A stretch of DNA of 64,000 nt from Flavobacterium bizetiae (GCF_902804475.1 NZ_CADCSU010000023.1:39546-103545), one strand, 5' to 3'. Positions 8,792 to 17,392 are shown, counted from the stretch's first letter. Numbers and translations are program-made. Notes: generated by a model from the sequence alone, not told the origin.

Positions 8792-9079
8792 TAGACAAAT
8801 TTAGACCGAAAATATTTTAAAAACCAAATCTTAGTAAATTTCTTAAAATTAAATACCCGAAAACTCTAAATTTTTAGATAATATTAACGGATTCAAGGTT
8901 GGCTAACGTCCTTATTCTGTTCCTTTTTCTTTAACTTTGCACTGCTTCAAAAAAGTAAAACAATCTTCAAAAAAAATAAAAAAACAACTGTAGTTTTTAG
9001 AACAAGGGTGAATCGATCTGTTTTCAAAAAAAATCAGGTTAGAAAATCTGAAATCTAAAATCTAAAAATCTAAAATTGT
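8792..9079. promoter_or_regulatory. Divergent intergenic region upstream of hemB
   Basis: This AT-rich gap separates the - strand lipoprotein gene from hemB. It contains TAACTTTG at 8932-8939, a match to the flavobacterial -7 element TAnnTTTG in the direction of hemB; a proper -33 TTG at 17-23 bases is not present (TTA at 8912 is the closest). It ends in a row of AATCTAAAA-like words (about 9046-9076) directly before the hemB ATG. No gene is seen. Confidence 0.5.
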
Positions 9080-10072
9080 ATGTTCCCATTACAAAGAAAC
9101 CGCCGTTTAAGAACCAATGAGTCTATTCGTTCTTTAGTTCGTGAAACCAGTTTGAGTCCACAGGATTTTATGCTTCCTATGTTTGTTGCCGAAGGAAAAG
9201 ACGTAAAAGTTGCTATTCCGTCAATGCCGGGAATTTACCGTCATTCGTTAGACAATACGATTAAAGAAGTAAAAGAAGCCTGGGATTTAGGAATCAAGGC
9301 GGTGAATATTTATGTAAAAGTTAGTGACAATCTTAAAGATAACAAAGGTGTTGAAGCCTGGAATAAAGATGGTTTGATGCAACAAACGATTCGCGCGATT
9401 AAAGATGCCGTTCCGGAAATGATTGTTATGCCAGATGTAGCTTTAGATCCTTATTCTATTTACGGTCATGACGGAATTATCGAAAATGGTCAATTGATTA
9501 ATGATGCGACAGTTGACGCTTTAACAAGAATGAGTTTAAGCCATGCAGAAGCGGGAGCTGATTTTGTAGCGCCAAGCGACATGATGGACGGACGTGTTTT
9601 AGCGATCAGAAAAGCATTAGAAGAAAACGGACATCACAATGTGGGTATCATGAGTTATAGTGCCAAATATGCTTCGGCATTTTACGGACCGTTTCGCGAT
9701 GCATTAGATTCTGCTCCGGTAGATTCTCAAAATATTCCTAAAGATAAAAAGACATACCAAATGGATTATGCGAACCGAATTGAAGGAATTCGCGAAGCAT
9801 TATTAGATGTTGAAGAAGGTGCAGACATCGTTATGGTAAAACCAGGAATTGCCTATTTAGACATTGTTCGCGAGATAAAAGATACGGTTCATGTGCCTGT
9901 TGCAGTGTACCAAGTATCTGGTGAGTACGCTATGGTAAAGGCCGCAGCCGAAAGAGGATGGTTAGATCACGACAAAATTATGATAGAGCAACTTTATTGC
10001 ATTAAGCGTGCGGGTGCTAGTATCATCTCTACTTATTTCGCAAAAGAAGCTGCTTTACTATTAAATAAATAA
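9080..10072 (+). CDS. hemB: Delta-aminolevulinic acid dehydratase (porphobilinogen synthase) HemB
   Basis: Condenses two 5-aminolevulinate molecules into porphobilinogen. The 330-residue product has both Schiff-base lysines in their motifs: K196 in SYSAKYASAFYGPFR and K254 in MVKPGIAYLD. The loop at residues 119-132 reads DVALDPYSIYGHDG, with Ala, Asp and Asp where the zinc-type enzymes have three cysteines, which marks the Cys-less class that uses Mg or no active-site metal. The stop TAA shares one base with the ATG of the following cytochrome c gene, so they are translationally coupled. Confidence 0.98.
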   Translation: MFPLQRNRRLRTNESIRSLVRETSLSPQDFMLPMFVAEGKDVKVAIPSMPGIYRHSLDNTIKEVKEAWDLGIKAVNIYVKVSDNLKDNKGVEAWNKDGLMQQTIRAIKDAVPEMIVMPDVALDPYSIYGHDGIIENGQLINDATVDALTRMSLSHAEAGADFVAPSDMMDGRVLAIRKALEENGHHNVGIMSYSAKYASAFYGPFRDALDSAPVDSQNIPKDKKTYQMDYANRIEGIREALLDVEEGADIVMVKPGIAYLDIVREIKDTVHVPVAVYQVSGEYAMVKAAAERGWLDHDKIMIEQLYCIKRAGASIISTYFAKEAALLLNK

Positions 10073-10476
10073 TGATGAAAAAACTATTATTCTTATCTGC
10101 CGTTTTAGCATTTGCATCTTGCAAAAAAGAAGCAACAGAAGATCCGGTTCAGGATCCGACAGAAAATTATTCAGAAGGTCATTCGGCGGAAGCCAAAACT
10201 CCGGAAGCATTAGGAAAACAAATTTTTGAAGGACAAGGAAATTGTACTTCCTGCCATCAGGTAGATCAAAAAGTGATTGGGCCAAGCATCAAGGAAATTG
10301 CTAAAATCTATAAAGACAAAAAAGGCGATATGGTCACTTTCCTGAAAGGAAATGCTGAACCAATTGTAGATCCAAGTCAGTTTGCGGTTATGAAAACCAA
10401 TTTACCTGTAACTCAGGCAATGTCTGACGACGAGTTAAAAGCGATTGAGACTTATATTTACAGCCATTTAAAGTAA
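10072..10476 (+). CDS. Lipoprotein c-type cytochrome
   Basis: A 134-residue envelope cytochrome: the signal ends in FASC (Cys17, lipobox), then an acidic linker, then the haem site CTSCH at residues 58-62. Met107 or Met117 are candidates for the sixth ligand, followed by the C-terminal helix ELKAIETYIYSHLK typical of class I cytochromes c. It overlaps hemB by one base, linking the haem supply gene to a haem protein. It is probably an electron carrier in the periplasm; the partner oxidase or dehydrogenase is not in the window. Confidence 0.93.
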   Translation: MMKKLLFLSAVLAFASCKKEATEDPVQDPTENYSEGHSAEAKTPEALGKQIFEGQGNCTSCHQVDQKVIGPSIKEIAKIYKDKKGDMVTFLKGNAEPIVDPSQFAVMKTNLPVTQAMSDDELKAIETYIYSHLK

Positions 10477-10550
10477 TATTTATAGTTTCTGCTGACATAC
10501 TGTTGTCATTGCATCATTTTACATTTACAGCTTAACGAAAATAAAGCAAA

Positions 10551-11000
10551 ATGATAATTCAAAAATTCAATGTAATTGGTATTTCGATAAGAACTACAAA
10601 CGAAGATGGCCAGTCAGGAAAAGATATTCCTGCACTTTGGAACAAATTTATGACGGAAGAAATTCAGGGTAAAATTCCAAATAAAGTTTCGGGGGATATT
10701 TTTTGTATTTATACCGATTACGAAAAAGATCATACAAAACCATACACGACTATTTTAGGCTGTAAAGTAGAAAGTTTAGATAACATACCTGAAGATATGG
10801 TGGGTAAAACAATTGAATCCGCAGATTATGAGGAATTGATTGCCAAAGGAAACTTATCAGAAGGGATTGTTTATAATAAATGGCTTGAAATCTGGAATTC
10901 AGATTTAAACCGAAGTTTTACAGCAGACTTTGAGATTTACGGAAGCAAAACCCAAAACCCGGAAAATGCAGAAGTAGACATTTATATCGCACTTCAATAA
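10551..11000 (+). CDS. GyrI-like effector-binding domain protein
   Basis: A stand-alone 149-residue small-molecule-binding domain of the GyrI/AraC C-terminal type: FNVIGISIRTTN at the start, IPALWNKFMTEEI after it, then IFCIYTDYEKDH, a central Y-TTILGCKVESL strand, and the closing DFEIYGSKTQNPENAEVDIYIAL, which is the usual family ending. There is no DNA-binding domain, so it is not itself an AraC regulator. It is followed by a strong terminator. Ligand and role are unknown. Confidence 0.88.
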   Translation: MIIQKFNVIGISIRTTNEDGQSGKDIPALWNKFMTEEIQGKIPNKVSGDIFCIYTDYEKDHTKPYTTILGCKVESLDNIPEDMVGKTIESADYEELIAKGNLSEGIVYNKWLEIWNSDLNRSFTADFEIYGSKTQNPENAEVDIYIALQ

Positions 11001-11010
11001 TATAGAAACA

Positions 11011-11040
11011 AAAAACGGCGCTAATTACAGCGCCGTTTTT
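11011..11040 (+). terminator. Rho-independent terminator after the GyrI-like gene
   Basis: A perfect stem AAAAACGGCGCT / AGCGCCGTTTTT with a 6-base loop (AATTAC) and a T-run, ten bases after the stop codon. Confidence 0.93.
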
Positions 11041-11059
11041 GTATTTTATACATTCCGGT

Positions 11060-11472
11060 ATTCCAAAGGAGCATTTCATCGATAGAAAATCAAATTGTAA
11101 TCGTTATTTTACGTTTCGTAGGAAAGTTTGTTTTTGACATCATCTTTTTTTTTAAACAATCTAAAATATCAAACGTTCCTACGGAACGTAAACGCCATTC
11201 GTTAACATTTTTCTACCGACGAAACATTCCTACGGAATGATAAATTGGTGTAAAAAATGAAACGCTCAGTTTTTGTCTTTGCATTCTTTTGTTCCATAGG
11301 AACATTTCATCGGTAGAAAAATCATATTGTCATCGTTATTTTACGTTCCGTAGGAACGTTTGTTTTTGGCATTATCATTTTTTAAAAAACAATCTAACAT
11401 ATCAAACGTTCCTACGGAACGTAAACGCTATTCGTTAATATTTTTCTACCGACGAAACATTCCTACGGAATG
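11060..11472. repeat. Two tandem palindromic units about 232 bp apart
   Basis: Unit 1 is about 11060-11240 and unit 2 about 11290-11472. Each unit is a nested imperfect palindrome: an outer arm ATTTCATCGGTAGAAAA pairs with TTTTCTACCGACGAAA, and an inner pair ACGTTCCGTAGGAACGTTTG pairs with CAAACGTTCCTACGGAACGT. Each inner arm is itself a palindrome around TCCNTAGGA or CCTACGG. Unit 2 is better conserved than unit 1 in the left arms. There is no ORF or transposase. The 573-base gap between the GyrI-like gene and the peptidase holds only these units and the two terminators. Confidence 0.92.
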
Positions 11473-11520
11473 ATAAACTGGTGGTGAAACACTTTGTTTT
11501 CATGATATAATCATAAAAAA

Positions 11521-11556
11521 AAGGGCTGTCTCAAAAATTGAAACAGCCCCTCTTTT
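11521..11556 (-). terminator. Rho-independent terminator of the first M13 peptidase gene
   Basis: The stem GGGCTGTCTC / GAAACAGCCC (GGGCTGT core) has A-runs on the left, which are T-runs for - strand transcription. It is 18 bases past the peptidase stop. Confidence 0.88.
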
Positions 11557-11573
11557 ATATCATCAGTAAAAAA

Positions 11574-13634
11574 TTACCAGATTTTAACTCTCTTCTCAGG
11601 TTCAACATACATTGCATCTCCTTTTTTGATTCCGAAAGCTTGGTAAAAAGCATCTACGTTTTGGATAGGCACAACTGCTCTGTACATTCCTGGAGAATGC
11701 GGATCAGTTTTAACCTGGCTTTTGATAGCCTCATCTCTAGATTTAGTTCTCCAAACTGTCGCCCATGAAATAAAGAAACGTTGTTCTGGTGTAAATCCGT
11801 CGATTAAGCCTGGGTTTCCATTTGCTTTCAAATACAATTGTAATCCGTCGTAAGCAGCGTTAATTCCACCTAAATCACCAATATTTTCACCTAAAGTAAA
11901 TTTACCATCTACGTGAATTCCTGGCAACGGCTCTAAAGCGCTGTATTGATCTGCTAATTTTGTACCTAATGCAGTAAATTGTTTCAAATCATCAGCTGTC
12001 CACCAGTCAACAAGGTTTCCGTCTGCGTTGTAACGCGCACCAGAATCATCAAATCCGTGAGAAATCTCGTGACCAATTACAGCTCCAATTCCACCATAAT
12101 TAACGGCTTCATCAGCCTGGTAATTGTAGAAAGGAGGTTGTAAAATCGCCGCTGGGAAAACAATCTCGTTATAAGATGGGTTGAAATAAGCATTTACAGT
12201 TTGTGGAGACATTCCCCATTCTGTTTTATCAACTGGTTTACCTAATTTTGCTAAGTTTTCTGCGTAAGCCCATTTTGATATATTTCTTGAATTATCAAAA
12301 TAAGTTCCGCCTTCATTAACATTCTTAAGTTCTAATTTAGAGTAATCTTTCCATTTATCAGGATATCCAATTTTAATGGTCAGTTTCTTTAATTTTTCGA
12401 TTGCTTTTGTCTTAGTTTCTGCAGACATCCAAGGCAATGCATTGATTCTGTTTTCGTATGCTAACATTACATTCGCAATCATATTCTTTGCTTTGTCTTT
12501 TGCTTCAGCAGGAAATAATTTCTCAACGTAAAGTTTCCCTAAAGCTTCTCCCGTTGCACCGTTGATTACTTGTAAAGCTACTTCTTCACGCGGACGTTGT
12601 TTTAATGCTCCTGTTAATGTTTTTCCGTAGAAATCGAAATTAGCATTTTCAATATCAGTTGTTAAAGTTGAAGCTGTTCTGTTTAATAAAGTCCATTTAA
12701 GGTATTCTTTCCAGGCCTCTACTTTTTTCTCTGTTAACGTTTTTTCTAGAGCAATCATATAACGTGGCTGAGCTACATTTACTGTATCCAGTTTTGTCAT
12801 ACCAATTCCTGCGAAATATTTATCCCATTGAATTGAAGGTGTATTCTTTTTTAAATCAGCAACAGCAGTTGGATTGTATTGTTTTCTACGATCTCTACGC
12901 TCAACACGGTCTAATCTCGGAGCAGACAATTCAACTTCTAAAGCCAGGATTTGTTTTGCACTTTCTTTTGCTTTTGCAGGAGATTCTCCAAGATATTGCA
13001 ACATTCTTGCTACGTGTACTTCGTATTTTTCACGTTTTTCTTTCGAATCTTTATCATCTGCATTGTAGTAATCTTTGTCAGATAATCCTAAACCTCCAGG
13101 GCTTAAGTTCACTGAGTTTTTGTTACTGTTTTTTGCATCAGCACCAACATAAACTGCGAAGAAACCAATTCCGCCCTGAGGTTGCATTTCGATAAAGAAA
13201 TTTTGCAAATCAGTTACGTTTTTAATCGCATCGATTTTCTTTAAATAAGGCTGAAGTGGTTTGATACCGTTTTTGTTACGGCCAACCGTATCCATAATCG
13301 TATTGAACAAAGCAATTGCTTTACCCTGATCTGTATTCGATTTGTACTTAGGATCTTTTGATGCTTCTTTTAAAATTGCAAGTGCATCGTTATCTGTCTT
13401 TTGACGTAATTCATTAAAACTTCCCCATGAGTTTCTGTCACTTGGAATTTCAGTTTTATCTAACCAGGCTCCGTTTACGTAACGAAAGAAATCCTGACCA
13501 GGACTTACTTTTGTATCCATATTAGAAAGGTTGATACCCGGTTCTTTTGGTTTTGCATTTTGCGCCTCCATAGTTACGCAGCATAGCATTGCTGAAAATG
13601 CACAAAACACAGATTTGTTAAGCTGTTTTATCAT
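11574..13634 (-). CDS. M13 family (neprilysin/PepO-type) zinc metallopeptidase, copy 1
   Basis: A 686-residue exported endopeptidase. The signal peptide ends at about residue 25 (CCVTMEAQ). The zinc site is VIGHEISHGFDDSG with HExxH starting at His522, followed by the third-ligand motif GENIGDLGG and the family C-terminus with DPHSPGMYR and a final RVKIW. The NAYFNPSYNEIVFPAAILQPPF substrate strand is also present. M13 enzymes cut short peptides, here in the periplasm or at the surface. It is a tandem paralogue of the next gene with the same length, the same zinc-site residue number and the same promoter spacing. Confidence 0.96.
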   Translation of the reverse strand: MIKQLNKSVFCAFSAMLCCVTMEAQNAKPKEPGINLSNMDTKVSPGQDFFRYVNGAWLDKTEIPSDRNSWGSFNELRQKTDNDALAILKEASKDPKYKSNTDQGKAIALFNTIMDTVGRNKNGIKPLQPYLKKIDAIKNVTDLQNFFIEMQPQGGIGFFAVYVGADAKNSNKNSVNLSPGGLGLSDKDYYNADDKDSKEKREKYEVHVARMLQYLGESPAKAKESAKQILALEVELSAPRLDRVERRDRRKQYNPTAVADLKKNTPSIQWDKYFAGIGMTKLDTVNVAQPRYMIALEKTLTEKKVEAWKEYLKWTLLNRTASTLTTDIENANFDFYGKTLTGALKQRPREEVALQVINGATGEALGKLYVEKLFPAEAKDKAKNMIANVMLAYENRINALPWMSAETKTKAIEKLKKLTIKIGYPDKWKDYSKLELKNVNEGGTYFDNSRNISKWAYAENLAKLGKPVDKTEWGMSPQTVNAYFNPSYNEIVFPAAILQPPFYNYQADEAVNYGGIGAVIGHEISHGFDDSGARYNADGNLVDWWTADDLKQFTALGTKLADQYSALEPLPGIHVDGKFTLGENIGDLGGINAAYDGLQLYLKANGNPGLIDGFTPEQRFFISWATVWRTKSRDEAIKSQVKTDPHSPGMYRAVVPIQNVDAFYQAFGIKKGDAMYVEPEKRVKIW

Positions 13635-13660
13635 TTTTATTTATAGTATTAGTATATATA

Positions 13661-13668
13661 CAAACATA
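13661..13668 (-). promoter_or_regulatory. Probable -7 element of M13 peptidase copy 1
   Basis: On the - strand this reads TATGTTTG, a match to TAnnTTTG, 27 bases before the start codon. The same element (TACGTTTG) lies at the same distance before copy 2. A -33 TTG at the right distance is not visible. Confidence 0.5.
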
Positions 13669-13806
13669 TTGTTATTATTTTGAATTCTATGTTAAATTTT
13701 ATCAATAATTGATTCGGGAAATTACGATACAATTAAAACGCTTATTTTAACCCAAATTGTCTTCTAAAATTTTTAAAAGTTCACTTTTTCAAAGAATAAC
13801 TTAAAC

Positions 13807-13838
13807 AAAAAACGACGCTAATAAAGCGTCGTTTTTTT
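13807..13838 (-). terminator. Rho-independent terminator of M13 peptidase copy 2
   Basis: The stem AAAAACGACGCT / AGCGTCGTTTTTTT has a loop of about six bases, located 13 bases after the stop on the - strand. Confidence 0.92.
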
Positions 13839-13850
13839 AAATTTTACAGA

Positions 13851-15911
13851 TTACCAGATTTTAACTCTTTTATCTGGATTAACATACATTTTGTCTCCTT
13901 TTTTGATACCGAAAGCATCATAAAAAGCATCAACATTCTGAAGCGGAACGTAAGCTCTGTACATACCAGGTGAATGCGGATCTGTTTTTACCTGATTTTT
14001 AATTGCTTCGTCTCTCGTTTTAGTTCTCCATACGGTTGCCCAAGAAATAAAGAAACGTTGTTGTGGAGTAAATCCGTCAATTAATCCAGGATTTGGATGT
14101 GATTTTAAGTACAATTGCAAACCATCATAAGCTGCATTGATACCACCTAAATCTCCAATATTTTCTCCTAAAGTAAAATTACCATCTACGTGAATTCCAG
14201 GTAATGGCTCTAAAGCACTATATTGATCTGCTAAGGCTTTACCTAATGCTGTAAATTGTTTTAGATCTTCTGGTGTCCACCAGTCTACTAAATTTCCTTC
14301 GGCATTGTAACGTGCTCCTGAATCATCAAAACCATGAGAAATTTCATGACCAATAACAGCTCCAATTCCACCATAATTTACTGCTTCATCAGCTTGATAA
14401 TTGTAGAAAGGTGGTTGTAAAATTGCTGCAGGGAATACAATTTCGTTATAAGATGGGTTGTAATAAGCATTTACAGTTTGAGGTGACATTCCCCACTCTG
14501 TTTTATCAACCGGCTTGTGTAGTTTTTCGATTCCTTTTTTGAAATTCCATTTGCTTAGGCTGCGGGCATTATCAAAATAACTTCCGCCTTCGGCAACGCT
14601 TTTAATTTGAAGTGCTGAGTAGTCTTTCCATTTGTCCGGATAACCTACTTTTATCGTAATCTTATTTAACTTTTCGATCGCTTTAACTTTAGTTGCAGCA
14701 GACATCCAGGTTAAATTATTAATACGGTTTTGGTATGCCAAAATAATATTATGAATCATATCTACTGCTTTTGCTTTTGCTTCTGCAGGAAATACTTTTT
14801 CTACGTATAATTTACCAAGCGCCTCACCAACAGTTGTATTTACAACTTGTAATGCTTTTTCTTCGCGTGGTAATTGTTTGATAGCCCCTCTTAACGTTTT
14901 GCTGTAAAAATTAAAATTAGCAGTTTCGATATCTGTTGATAATTTTGTAGCAACGGTATTTAATAAATCCCATTTTAAGTATTCTTTCCACTGCGCTACT
15001 TTATTTTGAGTAAAAACAGTTTGCAAAGCTTTCATATACTTTGGCTCCATTACCACCACTGTATCTAATTTTGCCAAACCAAGACCTGTAAAATAAGCAT
15101 CCCACTTAATAGCCGGTGTTATTTTTTGAAGTTCTGCAATTGTCATTGGGTTGTATTGCAAACGGCTGTCTCTGCTTTCTACACGATCTAATCTAGGTTT
15201 AGATAATTCTGTTTCTAAAGCTAAAATTGCAGCTGCACTTTGTTTTGCTTTTTCTGGAGATTCTCCAATAAACTGCATCATCTTCGCTACATGAAGCTCA
15301 TATTTTGCTCTTTTTTCTTTAGAATCTTTATCTTCAGATGTGTAGTAATCTTTGTCTGGTAAACCTAACTGACTTACACCAAGAGTTACAGAGTTTTTAG
15401 AACTGTTTTTTTCATCGGCACCAATATAGATTCCGAAAAAAGCAGCTGTACCTTCCGGTTCAACCTCAACCAAATACTTTTGTAAATCAGCTACATTTTT
15501 AATAGCATCAATCTTTTTAAAGTAAGGTTGCAGAGGTGCAATTCCGGCTTTATTTCTTCCTACTGTATCTAAAATAGTAGAGAATAAATTAACGGCTTTT
15601 CCCTGATCAGTGTCGGATTTGTATTTTGGATTTTTTGATGCTTCTTTCAGGATAGACATTGCATCTTTGTCTGTTTTCTTAATCAATTCATTAAAACTTC
15701 CCCATGTCGTACGATCACTTGGAATTTCAGTTTGATTAAGCCAGGTTCCGTTTACGTATTGAAAAAAGTCCTGACTTGGACTAATTTTGGTATTCATGTA
15801 CGAAACATTGATACCTGGTTCTTTCGAAGTTGCATTTTGAGCTTGAACAGCTGTAAATGAAACTGCCGCAAAAAAGGCGCAGAACAAAGGTCTGCTAAGT
15901 TGTTTTTTCAT
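13851..15911 (-). CDS. M13 family (neprilysin/PepO-type) zinc metallopeptidase, copy 2
   Basis: A 686-residue paralogue of the downstream gene. It has a signal peptide (FFAAVSFTAVQAQ), HExxH from His522, GENIGDLGG, NAYYNPSYNEIVFPAAILQ and the same RVKIW end. The two proteins align without length change; the last 200 residues are nearly identical, while the middle (about residues 120-420) differs often. The second copy has its own promoter element and terminator, so the two are expressed separately. The pattern fits an old tandem duplication with conserved catalysis and a diverging substrate cavity. Confidence 0.96.
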   Translation of the reverse strand: MKKQLSRPLFCAFFAAVSFTAVQAQNATSKEPGINVSYMNTKISPSQDFFQYVNGTWLNQTEIPSDRTTWGSFNELIKKTDKDAMSILKEASKNPKYKSDTDQGKAVNLFSTILDTVGRNKAGIAPLQPYFKKIDAIKNVADLQKYLVEVEPEGTAAFFGIYIGADEKNSSKNSVTLGVSQLGLPDKDYYTSEDKDSKEKRAKYELHVAKMMQFIGESPEKAKQSAAAILALETELSKPRLDRVESRDSRLQYNPMTIAELQKITPAIKWDAYFTGLGLAKLDTVVVMEPKYMKALQTVFTQNKVAQWKEYLKWDLLNTVATKLSTDIETANFNFYSKTLRGAIKQLPREEKALQVVNTTVGEALGKLYVEKVFPAEAKAKAVDMIHNIILAYQNRINNLTWMSAATKVKAIEKLNKITIKVGYPDKWKDYSALQIKSVAEGGSYFDNARSLSKWNFKKGIEKLHKPVDKTEWGMSPQTVNAYYNPSYNEIVFPAAILQPPFYNYQADEAVNYGGIGAVIGHEISHGFDDSGARYNAEGNLVDWWTPEDLKQFTALGKALADQYSALEPLPGIHVDGNFTLGENIGDLGGINAAYDGLQLYLKSHPNPGLIDGFTPQQRFFISWATVWRTKTRDEAIKNQVKTDPHSPGMYRAYVPLQNVDAFYDAFGIKKGDKMYVNPDKRVKIW

Positions 15912-15937
15912 TTATATCTAAGTTTTTGGTCTTTATA

Positions 15938-15945
15938 CAAACGTA
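15938..15945 (-). promoter_or_regulatory. Probable -7 element of M13 peptidase copy 2
   Basis: The - strand reads TACGTTTG (TAnnTTTG), 27 bases before the start codon, in the context TACAAACGTATT that parallels copy 1. A related GCTATGTTAAA word lies further upstream in both copies. Confidence 0.5.
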
Positions 15946-16114
15946 TTCCTAATATCTGAAACGCTATGTTAAAATTATTGAAATAATCGCAAAAAAATGC
16001 ATTATCCTCAAATTTTAATAGATATCATCAAATATTTTCATGTATAAATCACGGGTTTCTAACTGAATATTAGAATACTTTTTGGAATATTTGTTACAAA
16101 TAATTTCAATAAAA

Positions 16115-17077
16115 GTGAGAGCAAAAATACAGAATGCAGTTTCCGGAAAAATAGATGCTATTGGTTTACCTATATTGGCGTTGTTTTGGGTGAGTTTCTT
16201 TTGGGGCACCACTTGGCTGGCCTCAAAAGAGGGTGTAAAATATATGCCTGCTTTGCAATTGGCTACTATACGCCAGTTTGTTGGCGGGATTCTATATGTT
16301 GGTTATTTTATACTAAAAAAGGAACCCTGGCCAAAAGGCAAACAATGGACTACGATTTTTATTTTGGCCATTTTAAATTTTGCCTGTAGTAATGGTTTAA
16401 GTACTTGGGGCGTTCAATATATTAGCAGTGGTTTGGCCGCTATTATTGCTGCTATTTTCCCAATCTGGATTGTTGTAATTTGTTTTTTTCAGGGACAGCG
16501 AATTGCTAAATTGGCGATTACGGGTTTACTAATTTGTTTTGGCGGAATTTGCATTATTTTCATGGATCATTTAGGAGATTTTCTAAAACCTGATTTTCAA
16601 TTTGGAATTTTCTTATCTGTTGCATCAACGATTACGTGGGCTTTTGGGATTTTACATACCAAGAAAAAAGCAGCGAGTTTTAATCCGTATTTTAGTTTAG
16701 GATTGCAAATGTTGATTTCCAGCTTTTTACTTTTTGGAATTACGGAGGCTTTTGGAATGAATATTTCATTAAAAGAAATTCCGTTAGTATCATGGTGGGC
16801 GATATCTTATTTGATTGTCATTGGTTCTATTCTAACTTTTGTTGCTTTTATTTATATGTTGCAACATCTTCCCACAGAAATTACGGGTATTTATGCTTAT
16901 ATGAATCCAATCGTGGCTATTATTTTAGGAGTTATTCTTTTTGGTGAAATACTGACTCCGGCAATCGCTGTTGGTGTTTTTGTGACTTTAATGGGATTGT
17001 TTCTGGTGAATAAATCGATTAGAAAAACAAAATTTAAAACGGTACGAGATGGCACACGGATGACGCGGATTTGCTAG
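16115..17077 (+). CDS. EamA/DMT family transporter
   Basis: An inner-membrane exporter or permease of the drug/metabolite superfamily, with about ten membrane segments in two EamA halves (motifs FWGTTWLASKEG near the start and TGIYAYMNPIVAIILGVILFGE in the second half). Substrate unknown. The start is uncertain: no ATG is available, and I prefer GTG at 16115 (MRAKIQNAVSG); TTG at 16082 would add 11 residues. The last nine residues (DGTRMTRIC) and the stop codon are encoded by the left arm of an inverted-repeat element, so the original C-terminus has probably been replaced. Confidence 0.88.
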   Translation: MRAKIQNAVSGKIDAIGLPILALFWVSFFWGTTWLASKEGVKYMPALQLATIRQFVGGILYVGYFILKKEPWPKGKQWTTIFILAILNFACSNGLSTWGVQYISSGLAAIIAAIFPIWIVVICFFQGQRIAKLAITGLLICFGGICIIFMDHLGDFLKPDFQFGIFLSVASTITWAFGILHTKKKAASFNPYFSLGLQMLISSFLLFGITEAFGMNISLKEIPLVSWWAISYLIVIGSILTFVAFIYMLQHLPTEITGIYAYMNPIVAIILGVILFGEILTPAIAVGVFVTLMGLFLVNKSIRKTKFKTVRDGTRMTRIC

Positions 17078-17275
17078 CGCGAAAACGCAGATTTACACGG
17101 ATTTTTTTATTATAAAACTTTAATAAATCGGCAATCTGCTTTGTGGTCCTTCGACTTCGCTCAGGATGACAAGCTTGGGTATAAAAAATTGCGACTGTGC
17201 AAATTTGCGAGATTAATAGCAAAAAAATCCGCCCTAATCATTCCTTTTGCGCTAGCGAATCCGTGTCATCCGTGT
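17054..17275. repeat. Inverted-repeat element overlapping the end of the EamA gene
   Basis: The left arm at 17054-17084 (ACACGGATGACGCGGATTTG then CTAGCGCG) matches the reverse complement of the right arm at 17245-17275 (TTTTGCGCTAGCGAATCCGT then GTCATCCGTGT) with a few mismatches. The interior holds other repeat fragments: CGCAGATTTACACGGATTTT, and at about 17147 CCTTCGACTTCGCTCAGGAT, whose reverse complement core TGAGCGAAGTC recurs near 21140. There is no ORF of note. The 315-base gap before the SCO gene is otherwise empty apart from the promoter-like TATTTTTG at 17370. Confidence 0.85.
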
Positions 17276-17369
17276 ACTATTCCGCAATCCTGTCGTAAGA
17301 AAGCTCTTTTAAACTGTGGGTCTTCTGTTAAAAACAACACGCAATTAGCTTTTTAAAAAGTGCTTTTTG

Positions 17370-17377
17370 TATTTTTG
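17370..17377 (+). promoter_or_regulatory. Probable -7 element of the SCO1/SenC gene
   Basis: TATTTTTG matches TAnnTTTG and is followed 15 bases later by the start codon at 17393. A clear -33 TTG is missing (TTA at 17345). The frame is open from 17360, but that part lies on the promoter. Confidence 0.45.
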
Positions 17378-17392
17378 CGGCAAATTATTTTT

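Noticed and set aside
12764..13195. 143-aa ORF on the + strand inside the M13 peptidase gene
   Set aside because: Leu/Phe/Gln-rich shadow of a well-supported gene, without regulatory context.
16015..16212. 65-aa - strand ORF upstream of the EamA gene
   Set aside because: It overlaps the start of the transporter gene and has no signal, motif or promoter of its own.
17141..17356. 71-aa + strand ORF in the repeat element
   Set aside because: It is made of repeat fragments (FDFAQDDK comes from the TTCGACTTCGCTCAGGATGAC word) and is not likely to be a gene.
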